64,000 nt of DNA from DATAXI01 sp963756185 (GTDB lineage Bacteria > Verrucomicrobiota > Verrucomicrobiia > Chthoniobacterales > Chthoniobacteraceae), in NCBI GenBank assembly GCA_963756185.1, contig CAVWMS010000002.1:962828-1026827 (forward strand), written 5' to 3'. The notes under the pieces are model-generated. The model saw nothing but the letters and a program-made list of their open reading frames with translations, was not told the origin of the DNA and did not search any database. Positions 26,730-37,500 of this stretch are shown here, one piece after another (the stretch's first letter is position 1; every line of letters starts with the position of its first letter). The translations under genes and the position numbers were made by a program.

Positions 26730-28121
26730 ATGGGCATTACCGGCAGGCTAGCATTAGCACTCTCTTTGGTTGTTTGTTGTTTGTTTGCATTGTCGCCGGC
26801 TAGTGCGCAGATCGATGTCGCCATCAGCGTCGATGTCGAGCCGCCGCCGTTGCCGGTTTACGATCAGCCGCCGATTCCGGAGACGGGTTACTTGTGGGTG
26901 CCCGGCTATTGGGCGTGGGACGACGACACCGGGTATTATTGGGTGCCCGGCACCTGGGTCTTGCCGCCGGAACCAGCGTTGTTGTGGACGCCCGGATATT
27001 GGGGCTGGAACGACGGCGTCTATGTGTTTCACGAAGGATATTGGGGCCCGCAAATCGGCTTTTACGGCGGCGTAGCCTACGGTTTCGGCTATACCGGCGT
27101 CGGTTACGAGGGCGGCTATTGGCGAGACGGCGCGTTCTTCTACAACCGGTCGGTCAACAATATTTCGAACGTGTCGATCACCAACGTCTACAACAAGACC
27201 GTGGTCGTCAATAACGTGACCACTGTCAGCTACAATGGCGGTGCCGGCGGCACGACCACGCAGCCGACGCCGCAGCAAATTGCCGCCGCCAATGAGCATC
27301 ACGTGGCGGCGACCGCCGCGCAAACGCAGAATGTGCAAGCAGCGGCGAAGGACCCGGCGCTTTCGCTCAATCACAATCAAGGTCATCCGACCGTCGCGGC
27401 CACGACGCATGCGGCGCAGTTCGGGGGGGCCGGCGTCATTGCGGCCCATCCGGGCAAGCCGGTCGCTGCTATCGCGCCGCAAGGCCATACGATCAAGGCG
27501 GCCACAACGCCCGGCACCGGCAACGCGGCAGCGACTCCTGGCGGTAAAGTTGGCCCGGCGGCGACCACACCCGGCGCGAAGACAACTGCTCCGGGCAATG
27601 CGGCCACCACTCCGAGCGGTAATCCTCCAAGCGGTGCAGCCGCGCCTCCGGGCAGTAAGGTTGGTCCCGGCAATGCGGCAACAGGCCCGAGCAATGCCGC
27701 CATCGGCCCTGGCAGCAAGCCCGTTCCCGAAATCAAGGAGCACAAGAAGGGTAGTGCCGGCACCGGAGCGACGCCTGGCGCTGGCGCAACCGTCAACCCC
27801 GCTCTCAATGAGCACACAGGTAGCACCACTGGTGGCGCGCCGTCTGGAGCCGGGGCTGGCACGCTGCCGAACAATGCGGTTCGCACGCCGACGCCGCAGG
27901 TCGTGCGGCCGACGCCTGTGCCTCCATCGCACGCAACAATATCACCGCCGCCGCCTCCACCGCACGCGGCCGCACCACCGCCTCCACCGCCGCACGTGGC
28001 CGCCCCACCGCCGCCACCGCAGCGCGTCGCTGCCCCTCCGCCGCCACCACGGCCCGCCGCGCCGCCGCGACCCGCGCCGGCTGCGGCCAAAAAGTGCCCG
28101 CCGAATCAACCCAAGTGCTGA
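26730..28121 (+). CDS. YXWGXW-repeat secreted protein with Ala/Pro-rich tail
   Basis: The 463-residue protein has a signal peptide ending ASA (residues 1-26) and tandem YXWGXW-type repeats: GYLWVPGYWAWDDDTGYYW, WTPGYWGWNDGVYVFHEGYW and YEGGYWRDGAFFYN. An Asn/Val strand segment follows (NNISNVSITNVYNKTVVVNN). The second half is low complexity: Ala/Gly/Thr/Pro runs and, near 405-455, blocks of five or six prolines separated by HAAA or HVAA. The last residues KKCPPNQPKC add a Cys pair. It is secreted or surface-associated with unknown function. GGAGGGGG precedes ATG 26730. Confidence 0.8.
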   Translation: MGITGRLALALSLVVCCLFALSPASAQIDVAISVDVEPPPLPVYDQPPIPETGYLWVPGYWAWDDDTGYYWVPGTWVLPPEPALLWTPGYWGWNDGVYVFHEGYWGPQIGFYGGVAYGFGYTGVGYEGGYWRDGAFFYNRSVNNISNVSITNVYNKTVVVNNVTTVSYNGGAGGTTTQPTPQQIAAANEHHVAATAAQTQNVQAAAKDPALSLNHNQGHPTVAATTHAAQFGGAGVIAAHPGKPVAAIAPQGHTIKAATTPGTGNAAATPGGKVGPAATTPGAKTTAPGNAATTPSGNPPSGAAAPPGSKVGPGNAATGPSNAAIGPGSKPVPEIKEHKKGSAGTGATPGAGATVNPALNEHTGSTTGGAPSGAGAGTLPNNAVRTPTPQVVRPTPVPPSHATISPPPPPPHAAAPPPPPPHVAAPPPPPQRVAAPPPPPRPAAPPRPAPAAAKKCPPNQPKC

Positions 28122-28138
28122 GCGCGGCGCTGCCGATA

Positions 28139-28220
28139 GTGAAATAGCGGGTCACGAAACAGCGAGCGACGAAATAGCGAGTACAAAACAGCGGATAGCG
28201 ATATAGCGACTGGCGAAATG
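28139..28220 (+). repeat. Degenerate ~15-bp tandem repeat (GAAATAGCGA type)
   Basis: Just after the YXWGXW stop, five to six imperfect units follow each other: GAAATAGCGGGTCAC, GAAACAGCGAGCGAC, GAAATAGCGAGTAC, AAAACAGCGGATAGC, GATATAGCGACTGGC and GAAATGTTGCGG. Spacing is 14-16 bp, and the core is (A)AA(T/C)AGCG. Confidence 0.7.
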
Positions 28221-28278
28221 TTGCGGTTCCGGTTCCGAAAAATATGTGAATTTTTTTATGGGTTGATTACGCAATTGG

Positions 28279-29761
28279 TCAAACCGACTTGGACGGTGGA
28301 CTATCTTGCATTTTTGCGAGCCGACGAGCCTCCTCCAAATCGATACGATAACGGCGTCCGTGTTTACGCAGCATTGCAACGAGGTTCGGACCATCTACAA
28401 GCGAAATCGGTTTATCCTTGGCAAAATCATAGGAATCGGGACCGAAGCTACTCGTAGTAACAAGTATTCCTCGATTTGCTCCTTCATTCACGACCGTGCC
28501 GTACAAATCTCTAACGGCTGCGACATCGACGGGACGGGTATATCGTTTCGCTTGAAGGACGTATTTTCCGCCGCGAAGCGGATCGGGATCGTACATAACT
28601 GCATCCACGCCGTGATCACGCGAAAGCCTAAACACCTTTACCTCAACGCCGTTGTGTCCAAATTCCCACTCGAAAAGTTGTCGCACCAAATGCTCGAAAT
28701 CTTCCCAAGGCATTGCGGCGATATTCGCTTCAGTCTCTAATTCCTGAGCCACATCCCTCTCTTGGACAATTCTTTTGTCATCTCTATTGAGAACGAATAT
28801 CGGTCGGATTGGCGTAACGCTCTCAGTGGATGGTGTTGACAGCCCTTTCAAATGTCGAAAGCAAGTCTTCGGATCGACCTGCTGAATCTTTAAATTTGCA
28901 ATCTCTCCTTTTTGCGCTTGAAGAGACGCGATTATCCCTTCTCTTAGCTGTCCCGTCGCCGCGTCATTCCATTTTTGTGTCGCGTTCACAGCGATGGTAT
29001 CGAACCAGTTTCCGACGTCCGATTTTGCCGCCAAGTAAGCAGCCCGAAGGCACAGAGAATAGATTAGTGTCTCGGTTGAACGTTTTCGTTCGGCAGCGGA
29101 CGCCGGACTGAACTTTGCATTCCAAGACTGCCCCCGCTTTTTGACAATATTCAAATCACTGAAATCAGGTATTTCAAAAGTGCAAAGTAATATTCGAGGC
29201 TCTTCGTCAATATCAATATTCCAGGATTTTCGCAGGATAGATGGTAGCGGCTGCCGAGCATGCGAAAGGTTTATTAGGAAACGAATCGCGTCACAATCAT
29301 TCGCGGCGCATCGTTCCTGCACGGCCTGGAGTTGAGCTTTGATGCCTTGAAATTTTTTTCAAACTCCTTCTGCTTTGCTGCAGTCTTCTCTTTTAGTCTT
29401 TCCTCTTTCACTATGATCGCGGGGTCAAAGCCCGAAGGATCACGAGATGGCGGCTTTCCAAAAATGGAAAACGCACTCCCTGATTTTTGGGTAGGGATAG
29501 GACTATCGGGACGCCTAGGAAAGTTCGGAAAATCGGGTATCGGTAAAGGTGCTAATAGACCGTAGGCCTAATTGAAGAAAGCAGTGAAGCTATAAGGTCA
29601 GGGGTCAGGGGTCCATCCGCAGCGCCGAAAACGGTGTAAAAGCCTTGCGTACGCCGTGCTGGCTCTGTGGGTTTCGGAGCCACGCCAGCATAGTCTAGTT
29701 CGTCAAGCCTCTTATCGTACGCATCCAGGTCTCGGCCATAATAGTGCCACGAGCTGGACAT
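28279..29761 (-). pseudogene. Mrr-type (type IV) restriction endonuclease, frameshifted
   Basis: The C-terminal domain (28279-28760) is an Mrr-like PD-(D/E)xK nuclease: MPWEDFEHLVRQLFEWEFG, RDHGVDAVMYDPDPLRGG with the catalytic Asp, and KYVLQAKRYTRPV with Q-A-K. Such enzymes cut modified foreign DNA. The frame runs from 29322. Two more frames complete the N-terminus: PSGFDPAIIVKEERLKEKT to KEFEKNF (29345-29570, with a proline-rich start), and SSSWHYYGRDLDAYDKRLD to LLSSIRPTVY (29560-29761). Single-base shifts near 29345 and 29565 separate them. The unusual Pro-rich/coiled N-terminus was not recognised. Confidence 0.65.
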
Positions 29762-30128
29762 GGTAGGCGTCCCACACCTGCGATCATTGAATCGTATCAA
29801 TATCCGCTGACATTTTCTACGCAAGTGGGAAGGTCTCTAAGGGTCATTCAGCGACATGCGGAAGTGTGCGCGCGATGTCTGCTCTTGCAATAGCCGACGT
29901 CGGATGCTGCGCGTTTATGATACACGCCCTAAGTCGCCAATGGCTGCGACAGCCTCTGGCCTTTGAAACGCCTCCACGCCCGCCCGCCGCGAATATCAGA
30001 CGCGAGCGTGGCCAACTCCAAAAATGACGTGCATCGGGCGGCTACGGGCGTGGATATGCCAATTCGCGATAATGCTCTGCCACGAATATCCGAAGCGCTG
30101 AGGCCAATGGTACGTGTTTCCCCTTCTG
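29762..30128. other. Intergenic, 370 bp
   Basis: No gene or clear signal seen in this stretch. Confidence 0.35.
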
Positions 30129-30284
30129 CTAGTTAATGACGCTGATGAGGGTGCTGACCGCCACCTGTTTCACGAAGGCAATCTCCCGCAAGTAATCCCA
30201 GAACTCAGGCTCAAGGCGGAGGCTTGTTGGCCGGCCGTCAAATTCAATCTTCCGATGGATAGGGTTTGTAGCGGTTGGCGGCAT
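30129..30284 (-). CDS. Ribbon-helix-helix domain protein, 51 residues
   Basis: ATG 30284 begins MPPTATNPIHRKIEFDGRP, then TSLRLEPEFWDYLREIAFVK and QVAVSTLISVIN before the stop. The pattern (a strand K-I-E-F-D-G-R-P-T-S-L-R-L followed by two helices) fits the RHH_4 type of ribbon-helix-helix fold, a DNA-binding dimer found in small regulators. Relatives are somewhat longer, so the C-terminus may be trimmed. No toxin partner is adjacent. The call rests on the continuous frame and the fold pattern. Confidence 0.5.
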   Translation of the reverse strand: MPPTATNPIHRKIEFDGRPTSLRLEPEFWDYLREIAFVKQVAVSTLISVIN

Positions 30285-30466
30285 GTGATTCTGCCCCACT
30301 AAAATGCCACAGCCCTAGCTGCTCGCCGCAGAGGCAATGAGATAGCGGTAAGGAGAAGGCTGGTTTGACGCATGGCTCGCTGGCTCAGTAGCAAGAATTG
30401 GAATCCTGGATCGGACAGGAACGGCGCTACGGTGCTAAATTGGTCCATAAGCCAGAGGAAGCATTT

Positions 30467-30895
30467 ATGCTCCAGACGGTGTTGCCGCTCATTCTGAAGC
30501 TTTCGCTATTTCTCATGACGGCTGTTGCTACGCATTTGGTTATGTCATTTGGGCAGACGTTGTTACATTATAAGGTCGGCCATCATCCAATTAGCGGTAA
30601 GTTGTTTCGCATTGCCGACTTGCAGGAGCATTGGGAAAAGAATGGGATGTCGGCGCTCGACGAGGTACGCCAAAAGTTTCCCGATCGGTACGTCGATAAT
30701 TGCGTCATGCTGTCACGGGTGATACGGCTTGAGGCTGACGTTAAGCACTCACTCGCCAAGCCAAAGACGGTGGAAGAAGCTCTCGCGGAGCTGGAGAGCA
30801 AGGTCGGCGACAAAGGTCGCCGCAAGTTCGAGAAGTTCTTGCGTGAAGTGGCTAAGGATGAAGACGGGGACGTGTTCGATGTCGAGTTGAAATAA
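30467..30895 (+). CDS. Small membrane-anchored protein, intact paralogue of 3.2-kb copy
   Basis: The 142-residue protein starts at ATG 30467 after AGAGGAAG. A hydrophobic anchor (VLPLILKLSLFLMTAVATHL) is followed by QTLLHYKVGHHPISGKLF and a charged helical domain: IADLQEHWEKNGMSALDEV, EADVKHSLAKPKTVEEALA, and RRKFEKFLREVAKDEDGD. The function is unknown. The C-terminal two thirds are closely matched at 3220-3510, where the anchor is lost. It stands alone upstream of the cyclase cluster. Confidence 0.65.
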   Translation: MLQTVLPLILKLSLFLMTAVATHLVMSFGQTLLHYKVGHHPISGKLFRIADLQEHWEKNGMSALDEVRQKFPDRYVDNCVMLSRVIRLEADVKHSLAKPKTVEEALAELESKVGDKGRRKFEKFLREVAKDEDGDVFDVELK

Positions 30896-31107
30896 GGCCA
30901 GCCTTATTCGTTGTTCATAGGCATTTCCCCGCAGGTACAGGCGAAAGGCTCCAGCCTTAAGCGCGTTGTAGCCGTCAAATTCCGCCTTCTGATGGTGAGG
31001 TTTCCGCGTTGGGTTGGCGTCATATGCCCCGACACCGACAGAACGTGCGCTGGACACCCTTTTTCGTTCGGTCGATCATACGGGCTGGGAGGAGTTAGGC
31101 CGCCATT

Positions 31108-34100
31108 ATGGACATCGTGGTCTGGCTGCGGAGCCTTGGCCTCGAAGAATACGAGGCAGCATTCCGCGACAACAAGATCAACGAACGGGTCCTCCCGAAC
31201 TTGACCCAGGAGGACCTGAAGGAAATCGGCGTTGGTCCTGTCGGTCATCGCCGGATACTTCTCGAAGCCATCGCTGCTCTGCGGACTGATGCGAGCGGCA
31301 AGGCGCCCTCCGCTGAAGTAGCGCCCCCGCCCAGTGCCCCGAGCGTCTCACCCGAAGACCGCGCCGAGCGCCGCCAAGTCACAGTGATGTTCTCGGACTT
31401 GGTCGGCTCAACGGCACTGTCGGCGCGCGTGGACCCCGAAGACCTCCGCGAGGTCATTTCGGCGTATCAGAATTGTGTCGCGGAGACCGTGCAGCGCTTC
31501 GGCGGGTTCGTGGCGAAATACATGGGCGATGGTGTCCTTGTTTATTTTGGGTATCCGCAGGCCCATGAGGACGACGCAGAGCGAGCGGTGCGAGCGGGGC
31601 TGCAGTTAGTCGCTGCGGTAAGCGGCCTAAAGACGCACGCAGCCCTCCAAACTCGTGTGGGCATCGCAACGGGGCTCGTTATTGTCGGCGACCTGATCGG
31701 CTCAGGAGAGGCACAAGAGCGTGGCATCGTAGGCGAGACGCCGAACCTTGCCGCACGCTTGCAGGGCGTTGCGGAGCCGAACAGCGTTGTGATTGCTGAA
31801 AGCACTCGGAAGCTTCTGGGCAATCTGTTCGAACTTGAGGACCTTGGGGCACAGGACCTCAAGGGCATGTCAGGTCCCCTGCGAGCCTGGGTGGCATTGC
31901 GACCTGCTTCGGTTGAAAGCCGCTTCGAGGCTTTTCATCCGAGTGGCCTGACCGACCTTGTCGGCCGTGAAGAAGAACTCGACTTGCTTCTGCGGCGGTG
32001 GTCGAGAGCAAAAACCGGTGAGGGCCAGGTGGTGTTGCTCTCCGGGGAGGCAGGTATCGGCAAATCGCGGCTTTCAGCGGCGCTGCTGGAACGTCTCGCC
32101 AGCGAACTACACACGCGAATACGCAGTTTCTGCTCACCGCAGCACACCGACAGCGCGTTTTATCCGATCATCGGGCAGATGGAGCGCGCTGCCGAATTGG
32201 GACGCGACGACGAGCCACGGGCGAAACTCGACAAGCTCGATGCACTGCTGGCGCAGAGTTCGACATCACCCCAGGATGCGGCACTCTTCGCGGAGATGCT
32301 GTCGCTGCCGAACGACGGTCGTTATCCCGCGCAAGACCTAACACCGCAACAGCGCAGGCAAAGAACACTCGACGCGCTCGTTTTACAAATCTCCGCCTTA
32401 TCGCGCGAAAATCCGGTGCTGATGATCTTCGAGGACGCGCATTGGGCCGATCCCACAAGTCTCGAACTGTTTGGTCGAATAGTAGACAAGATACCAACCC
32501 GCCGCGTGCTGCTGATCGTGACGTTCCGGCCAGAGTTTGAGCCGCCGTGGGTCGGACGGCCTCACGTATCTGCAGTGAACCTCAACCGGCTAGGGGAGCG
32601 CGAAATCGCGTCCATGATCGACGGCGTAACTGGCAACAAGCCGCTGCCCGCGAACATCAGGCTGGACATTATCGAGCGCACCGATGGTATCCCACTGTTC
32701 GTGGAGGAAATGACCAAGGCGGTGCTGGAGGCAGGAAGTAGCGAAGCGTTGCGTACTGCATCCGCCGTTCCGCTATCCTCGCTGACGGTCCCCGCAAGCC
32801 TGCACGCCTCGCTGATGGCGCGGCTGGATCGGCTCGGTTCCGCCAAGGAGGTATCACAAATTGGAGCGGTCATTGGGCGAGAGTTCTCTCATCCCCTTTT
32901 AGCTGCGATAGCGCGCAAGTCGGAGATGGAACTCCAATCGGCGCTCGACCGTCTGATGGCGGGAGGTTTGCTGTTTCGGCAGGGTGTCCCCCCGTTCGCG
33001 ACTTATCTCTTCAAACACGCACTTGTCCAGGACGCTGCCTACGGCACTTTGCTGCGCGAGCCGAGACGCGCGTTACACGCCCGCATCGCCGAAACGCTTG
33101 AGAGCCAATTTGCGGAGATCGTTGAGAACCAGCCAGAACTGCTGGCACGTCATTGCACCGAGGCCGGGTTGATCGAGAAGGCCGCGGGCCTATGGGGCAA
33201 GGCCGGACAGCGGTCACTGGCGCGCTCGGCATTGATTGAGGCTGTGGCGCAGCTCACCCGTGCCCTCGACCAGATCGCGACCGTGCCCGCCACGCCCTCT
33301 CTGCGTCGCGAGCAGATAAAGCTACACGTTGGGCTTGCCAACGCTCTGATGCACACCAAAGGCCACGCGGCGCCTGAAACAAAAACAACTTTCGACCAAG
33401 CACGATTATTGATCGAGCAAGCGGAGGCGCTTGGAGAGCCATTGGACGATCCACTGCTTCTATTCTCAGTCCTCTACGGCTTCTGGTACTCGAACTTGCT
33501 GGCGTTCAATGGTGATGCGCTGTATGAGCTTTCGGTTCAGTTTCTGGCGCTCGCGAAGGAGCAGAGGGCGATAGTCCCCATCATGCTGGGGCATCGCCTC
33601 ATGGGTACTACGTTGCTGTTTATGGGAGAAAACGCGGAAAGCTTAATGCACTACAAACAGATGCTCGCGCTTTACGATCCTGCGGAGCATCGTTCGCTGA
33701 TGACGCGTTTCGGTCAAGACCTTCGGGTGGCAATCTTGGCCTGGCGGGCGGTGCCTCTGTGGTCGCTCGGCTATCCCGAGGCGGCGCTTGCAGACGCAGC
33801 CGACGCACTAAAAGAGGCGCGCGAGATCGGCCAAGCCGCCACACTGATGTATGCGCTGTGTTTCACAACGACGACCTTATTCCGTAGCGGAAATTACGCG
33901 GCAGCGACCCTGCAAATCGACGAACTCATCGCTTTAGCGGATGAGAAGCGCGCTGTGTTCTGGAAGGCGCACGGAATGTGCATCAAAGGTGTGCTTTCTG
34001 CCCTGACTGGCAATCCCTCGAACGCAGTCCACATGCTCACTTCCGGGATCGCCACCTACCGCTCAACGGGATCAATATCGTCGGTGTCGTTGTATCTATC

Positions 34101-34491
34101 ATATTTGGCCAGGGCCTATGCGGACGTCGATCAATTCGATCATGCTTGGCGCTGCATTGGTGAAGCTATAACAGTGGTAGAAACGACCAAAGAAACGTGG
34201 AACGAAGCCGACATCCGCCGCACCGCCGGAGAAATCGGGCTGATGTCGGCGGAGCGGGATACGGCAAAAGCGGAAGCGCATTTCGAGCATTCGCTTGCAG
34301 TCGCGCGTAAACAGCAGGCGAAGTCCTTGGAACTCCGCGCCGCAATGAGCCTCGCGCGTCTCTGGCGCTCCCAGGGCAAGGTGCAGCAAGCGCGCGAACT
34401 GCTCGCTCCGGTCTACGGCTGGTTCACTGAAGGCTTCGACACGCTCGATCTGAAGGACGCGAAGGCGCTGCTGGAGGAGTTGGCGGCGTAA
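31108..34491 (+). CDS. SAM-cyclase-AAA-TPR signalling protein
   Basis: This 1127-residue cytosolic protein has an N-terminal SAM domain (VVWLRSLGLEEYEAAFRDNK), then a class III cyclase domain at about 90-265 with VTVMFSDLVGSTALSARVD (first metal Asp), KYMGDGVLVYFGYP (second) and VGETPNLAARLQG (Asn and Arg of catalysis). An AAA/NTPase module follows: VVLLSGEAGIGKSRLSAALL (Walker A, near 315) and VLMIFEDAHWADPTSLEL (Walker B). The C-terminal 500 residues are TPR-like helices. This is the arrangement of the large soluble cyclases related to mammalian soluble adenylyl cyclase. The ligand is unknown. A fragment of a paralogue lies at 15138-15674. Confidence 0.88.
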   Translation: MDIVVWLRSLGLEEYEAAFRDNKINERVLPNLTQEDLKEIGVGPVGHRRILLEAIAALRTDASGKAPSAEVAPPPSAPSVSPEDRAERRQVTVMFSDLVGSTALSARVDPEDLREVISAYQNCVAETVQRFGGFVAKYMGDGVLVYFGYPQAHEDDAERAVRAGLQLVAAVSGLKTHAALQTRVGIATGLVIVGDLIGSGEAQERGIVGETPNLAARLQGVAEPNSVVIAESTRKLLGNLFELEDLGAQDLKGMSGPLRAWVALRPASVESRFEAFHPSGLTDLVGREEELDLLLRRWSRAKTGEGQVVLLSGEAGIGKSRLSAALLERLASELHTRIRSFCSPQHTDSAFYPIIGQMERAAELGRDDEPRAKLDKLDALLAQSSTSPQDAALFAEMLSLPNDGRYPAQDLTPQQRRQRTLDALVLQISALSRENPVLMIFEDAHWADPTSLELFGRIVDKIPTRRVLLIVTFRPEFEPPWVGRPHVSAVNLNRLGEREIASMIDGVTGNKPLPANIRLDIIERTDGIPLFVEEMTKAVLEAGSSEALRTASAVPLSSLTVPASLHASLMARLDRLGSAKEVSQIGAVIGREFSHPLLAAIARKSEMELQSALDRLMAGGLLFRQGVPPFATYLFKHALVQDAAYGTLLREPRRALHARIAETLESQFAEIVENQPELLARHCTEAGLIEKAAGLWGKAGQRSLARSALIEAVAQLTRALDQIATVPATPSLRREQIKLHVGLANALMHTKGHAAPETKTTFDQARLLIEQAEALGEPLDDPLLLFSVLYGFWYSNLLAFNGDALYELSVQFLALAKEQRAIVPIMLGHRLMGTTLLFMGENAESLMHYKQMLALYDPAEHRSLMTRFGQDLRVAILAWRAVPLWSLGYPEAALADAADALKEAREIGQAATLMYALCFTTTTLFRSGNYAAATLQIDELIALADEKRAVFWKAHGMCIKGVLSALTGNPSNAVHMLTSGIATYRSTGSISSVSLYLSYLARAYADVDQFDHAWRCIGEAITVVETTKETWNEADIRRTAGEIGLMSAERDTAKAEAHFEHSLAVARKQQAKSLELRAAMSLARLWRSQGKVQQARELLAPVYGWFTEGFDTLDLKDAKALLEELAA

Positions 34492-34574
34492 CGGTTTATT
34501 AGATGCACACGAATAAGCCACTTCCGGGGTAAGCCTTCGACCGGCTACGATTGCCCTCAGCCTACGGGTTCGCG

Positions 34575-37500
34575 ATGAAGAGGCGCTCCAAAGCAGGCGG
34601 CGAACCGATCAAAAGGAGACGGCCCACGACGCCGAAACCTACGCGCCGTAATGCGCCGAATGCCGTACTGGGCTCCAATTCGCCGCCTAGTCAAAAGGAG
34701 ACGGAACTCGCTCGGCTTACCCGCGAGCTACGCGAGGCCCTCGAGCAGTTAACGGCGACGTCGGAGGTGCTGCGTGTCATTTCGAGTTCGACAGGCAAAT
34801 CTGAGCAGATTTTCAACGTAATCCTGGAGAATGCCGTTAGGCTATCCAAAGCCAAGCAGGGCAATCTTATTTTTTACGACGGAGAGGCGTTCCGCACCGC
34901 CGCGCTGCACCACGCATCGGCGGCTTATGTCGAGGCGCGACGCCGGACTGTTTGTGTGGTTCGCGAACTTCGACCCGACATCCCTCTCGCCCGCCTTGCC
35001 CGAACCAAGGACGTCGTTCACATTGCCGATCTGAGGGCTGAACAATGTTATATCGACGGCGATCCGGCGATTACTCCGCTCATCGATTTGGCCGGTGCCC
35101 GGACCCTTCTCATCGTGCCTATGCTCAAGGAAAATGAGCTCGTCGGTGTGTTCGGGGTCCATCGCCAGGAAGTGCATCCGTTTACCGACAAGCAAATCGC
35201 GCTGGTGCAGAACTTCGCTGCCCAGGCCGTTATCGCCATCGAGAACGCGCGGCTCTTCGAGGCTGAGCAACAGCGAACGCGGGAACTGACCGAGGCGCTG
35301 GAGCAGCAGACGGCCACCTCTGAGGTTCTTCAGGTTATCAGTAGCTCCCCCGGCGATCTTGAGCCGGTGTTTGCGACTATGCTGGAGAATGCTGTTCGCA
35401 TCTGCGGCGCCACGTTTGGAAATATCTACCGCTGGGACGGCGAGGCCCTCCACATTGCAGCGACACATAATACGCCGCCTGCCTTCGCCGAAGCTCTTAG
35501 GCGTTCACCGTATCGTCCTAATCCGAAAAATCCTATCGGCCACATGGTGGCGACCAAAACGCTAGTTCATGTCAGAGACGTTGCGGCAGAGGAAGCCTAC
35601 ACCGACGATCCGGTGGCTGTGTCAGCGGTCACACTTGGCGGCATACGAACGCTTCTGGGCGTTCCATTGCTGAATAAAGGCGAAATGATCGGTGCATTTT
35701 TCTTGTCCCGCCAGGAAGTGCGTCCCTTCACAGACAAGCAGATCGAGTTGGTCAAGAACTTCGCCAACCAGGCCGTCATCGCCATCGAGAACGCGCGGTT
35801 GCTCAATGAATTGCGCCAGCGCACCACTGACCTCACCGAGCGCACGGCCGACCTCACGGAGGCGTTAGACCAGCAGACGGCCATGTCTGAGGTTCTCCAA
35901 GTCATCAGTGCCTCCCCTAGTGAGCTGCAGCCGGTGTTTGCAACCATGCTGGAGAAGGCAGTTCGCATCTGCGACGCGACGTTTGGTAACGTTTACCGCT
36001 GGGACGGCGAGGCTTTGCATCTGGTTGCGACGCATAATACACCACCAGCTTTTGCGGAAGCGCGTGGGCGATCACTACGCCGTCGTGACGGTGGAAACCA
36101 GATGCTCACCCGTATCCTGGCGACCAAAACGCCTGTTCACGTCGTCGATGCTGCGGCGCTGCCTGGGTACATTGACCGAAGCGATTTGCCGGCTATTCAT
36201 GAGCTTGCTGGCGTTCGCACGCTTTTAGCGGTGCCCATGCTGAAGGAAGGTGAACTAATAGGTGGGTTCACAGTATATCGTCAAGAAGTCCGTCCATTCA
36301 CCGACAAGCAAATCGATTTGGTCAAGAACTTTGCTGCTCAGGCGGTCATTGCCATCGAGAACGCGCGGCTGCTCAACGAGCTGCAGCAATCGCTGGAGCA
36401 GCAGACCGCCGCGGCAGAAGTTCTTCAAGTCATTTCACGCTCGCCTGGCGATCTTGATCCTGTGTTCAAGTCCATGCTCGAAAATGCCATTCGCATTTGC
36501 GAAGCGCAGTTCGGAAATATCTATCGCTGGGACGGTGAGGCTCTTCAGGCACTGGCTTCACATAACACGCCGGCGGCATTTGTTGAGGCACGCGAGCGCA
36601 TTTCCCTTCGCCCCGGCCCTAAGAGCAAAAAAGATCCTCTGGCCCGAATGATTATTGCCAAAAAGACGGTTCACACGGCTGACCAGGCCGCTTCAGAAGC
36701 CTATGCTGAAGGCGAGCCACTAACCAGGGCCGCAGTTGACCTTGGAGGTGTACGAACGCTGTTGTGTGTACCAATGCTTAAAGACAACGAGCTGATTGGT
36801 GCTTTCACTTTGGCCCGACACGAGGTTCGTCCTTTCGCCGACAAACAGGTCGAACTTGTGGAGAACTTCGCTGCTCAGGCGGTCATAGCTATTGAGAATA
36901 CGCGCCTTTTAAAAGAGCTGAGGGAGAGAACGGACCAAGTAGAGAAGTTAAACCAGCACCTTGAACACCGCGTCGCCGACCAAGTTGGCGAGATCGAGCG
37001 CATGGGAAGGCTACGGCGCTTCCTGCCTCCGCAAGTCGCCGACCTGATCGTCGCATCTGGCACGGAGAAGCAACTCGAAAGCCATCGGCGAGAGATAACC
37101 GCGCTCTTCTGTGATCTGCGCGGGTTCACTGGTTTTTCAGAAAGTGCGGACCCCGAAGATGTGATGACGCTCTTGCGTGAGTACCATGAGGCAATCGGAG
37201 CGAGCATCATCAAATATAGCGGAACACTTGAGCGCTACGCGGGCGACGACTTGAGCGCTACGCGGGCGACGGTGTGATGGTGGTGTTCAACGATCCTGTT
37301 CCAGTCGAGAACCCCGCGCTGCAAGCAGTGCTCATGGCCCTCGAAATGCGCGACGCCATCGGAACCTTAACCGAAACATGGCGTCGATGGGGGCATGACA
37401 TTGGCTTCGGCATCGGCATAGCGCACGGCTTCGCCACGCTAGGCACCATCGGCTTCGAGGGACGCTTTGACTACGCCGCCATCGGGACGGTATCCAACGT

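Noticed and set aside
26754..27932. A 392-codon open frame on the minus strand and another of 323 codons on plus (27235-28206)
   Set aside because: Both overlap the YXWGXW gene and are rich in Arg, as expected of shadow frames of a GC-rich, low-complexity gene. No start signal or family.
28139..28220. CRISPR array
   Set aside because: Units are only 14-16 bp, imperfect and without spacers; no cas genes in the window.
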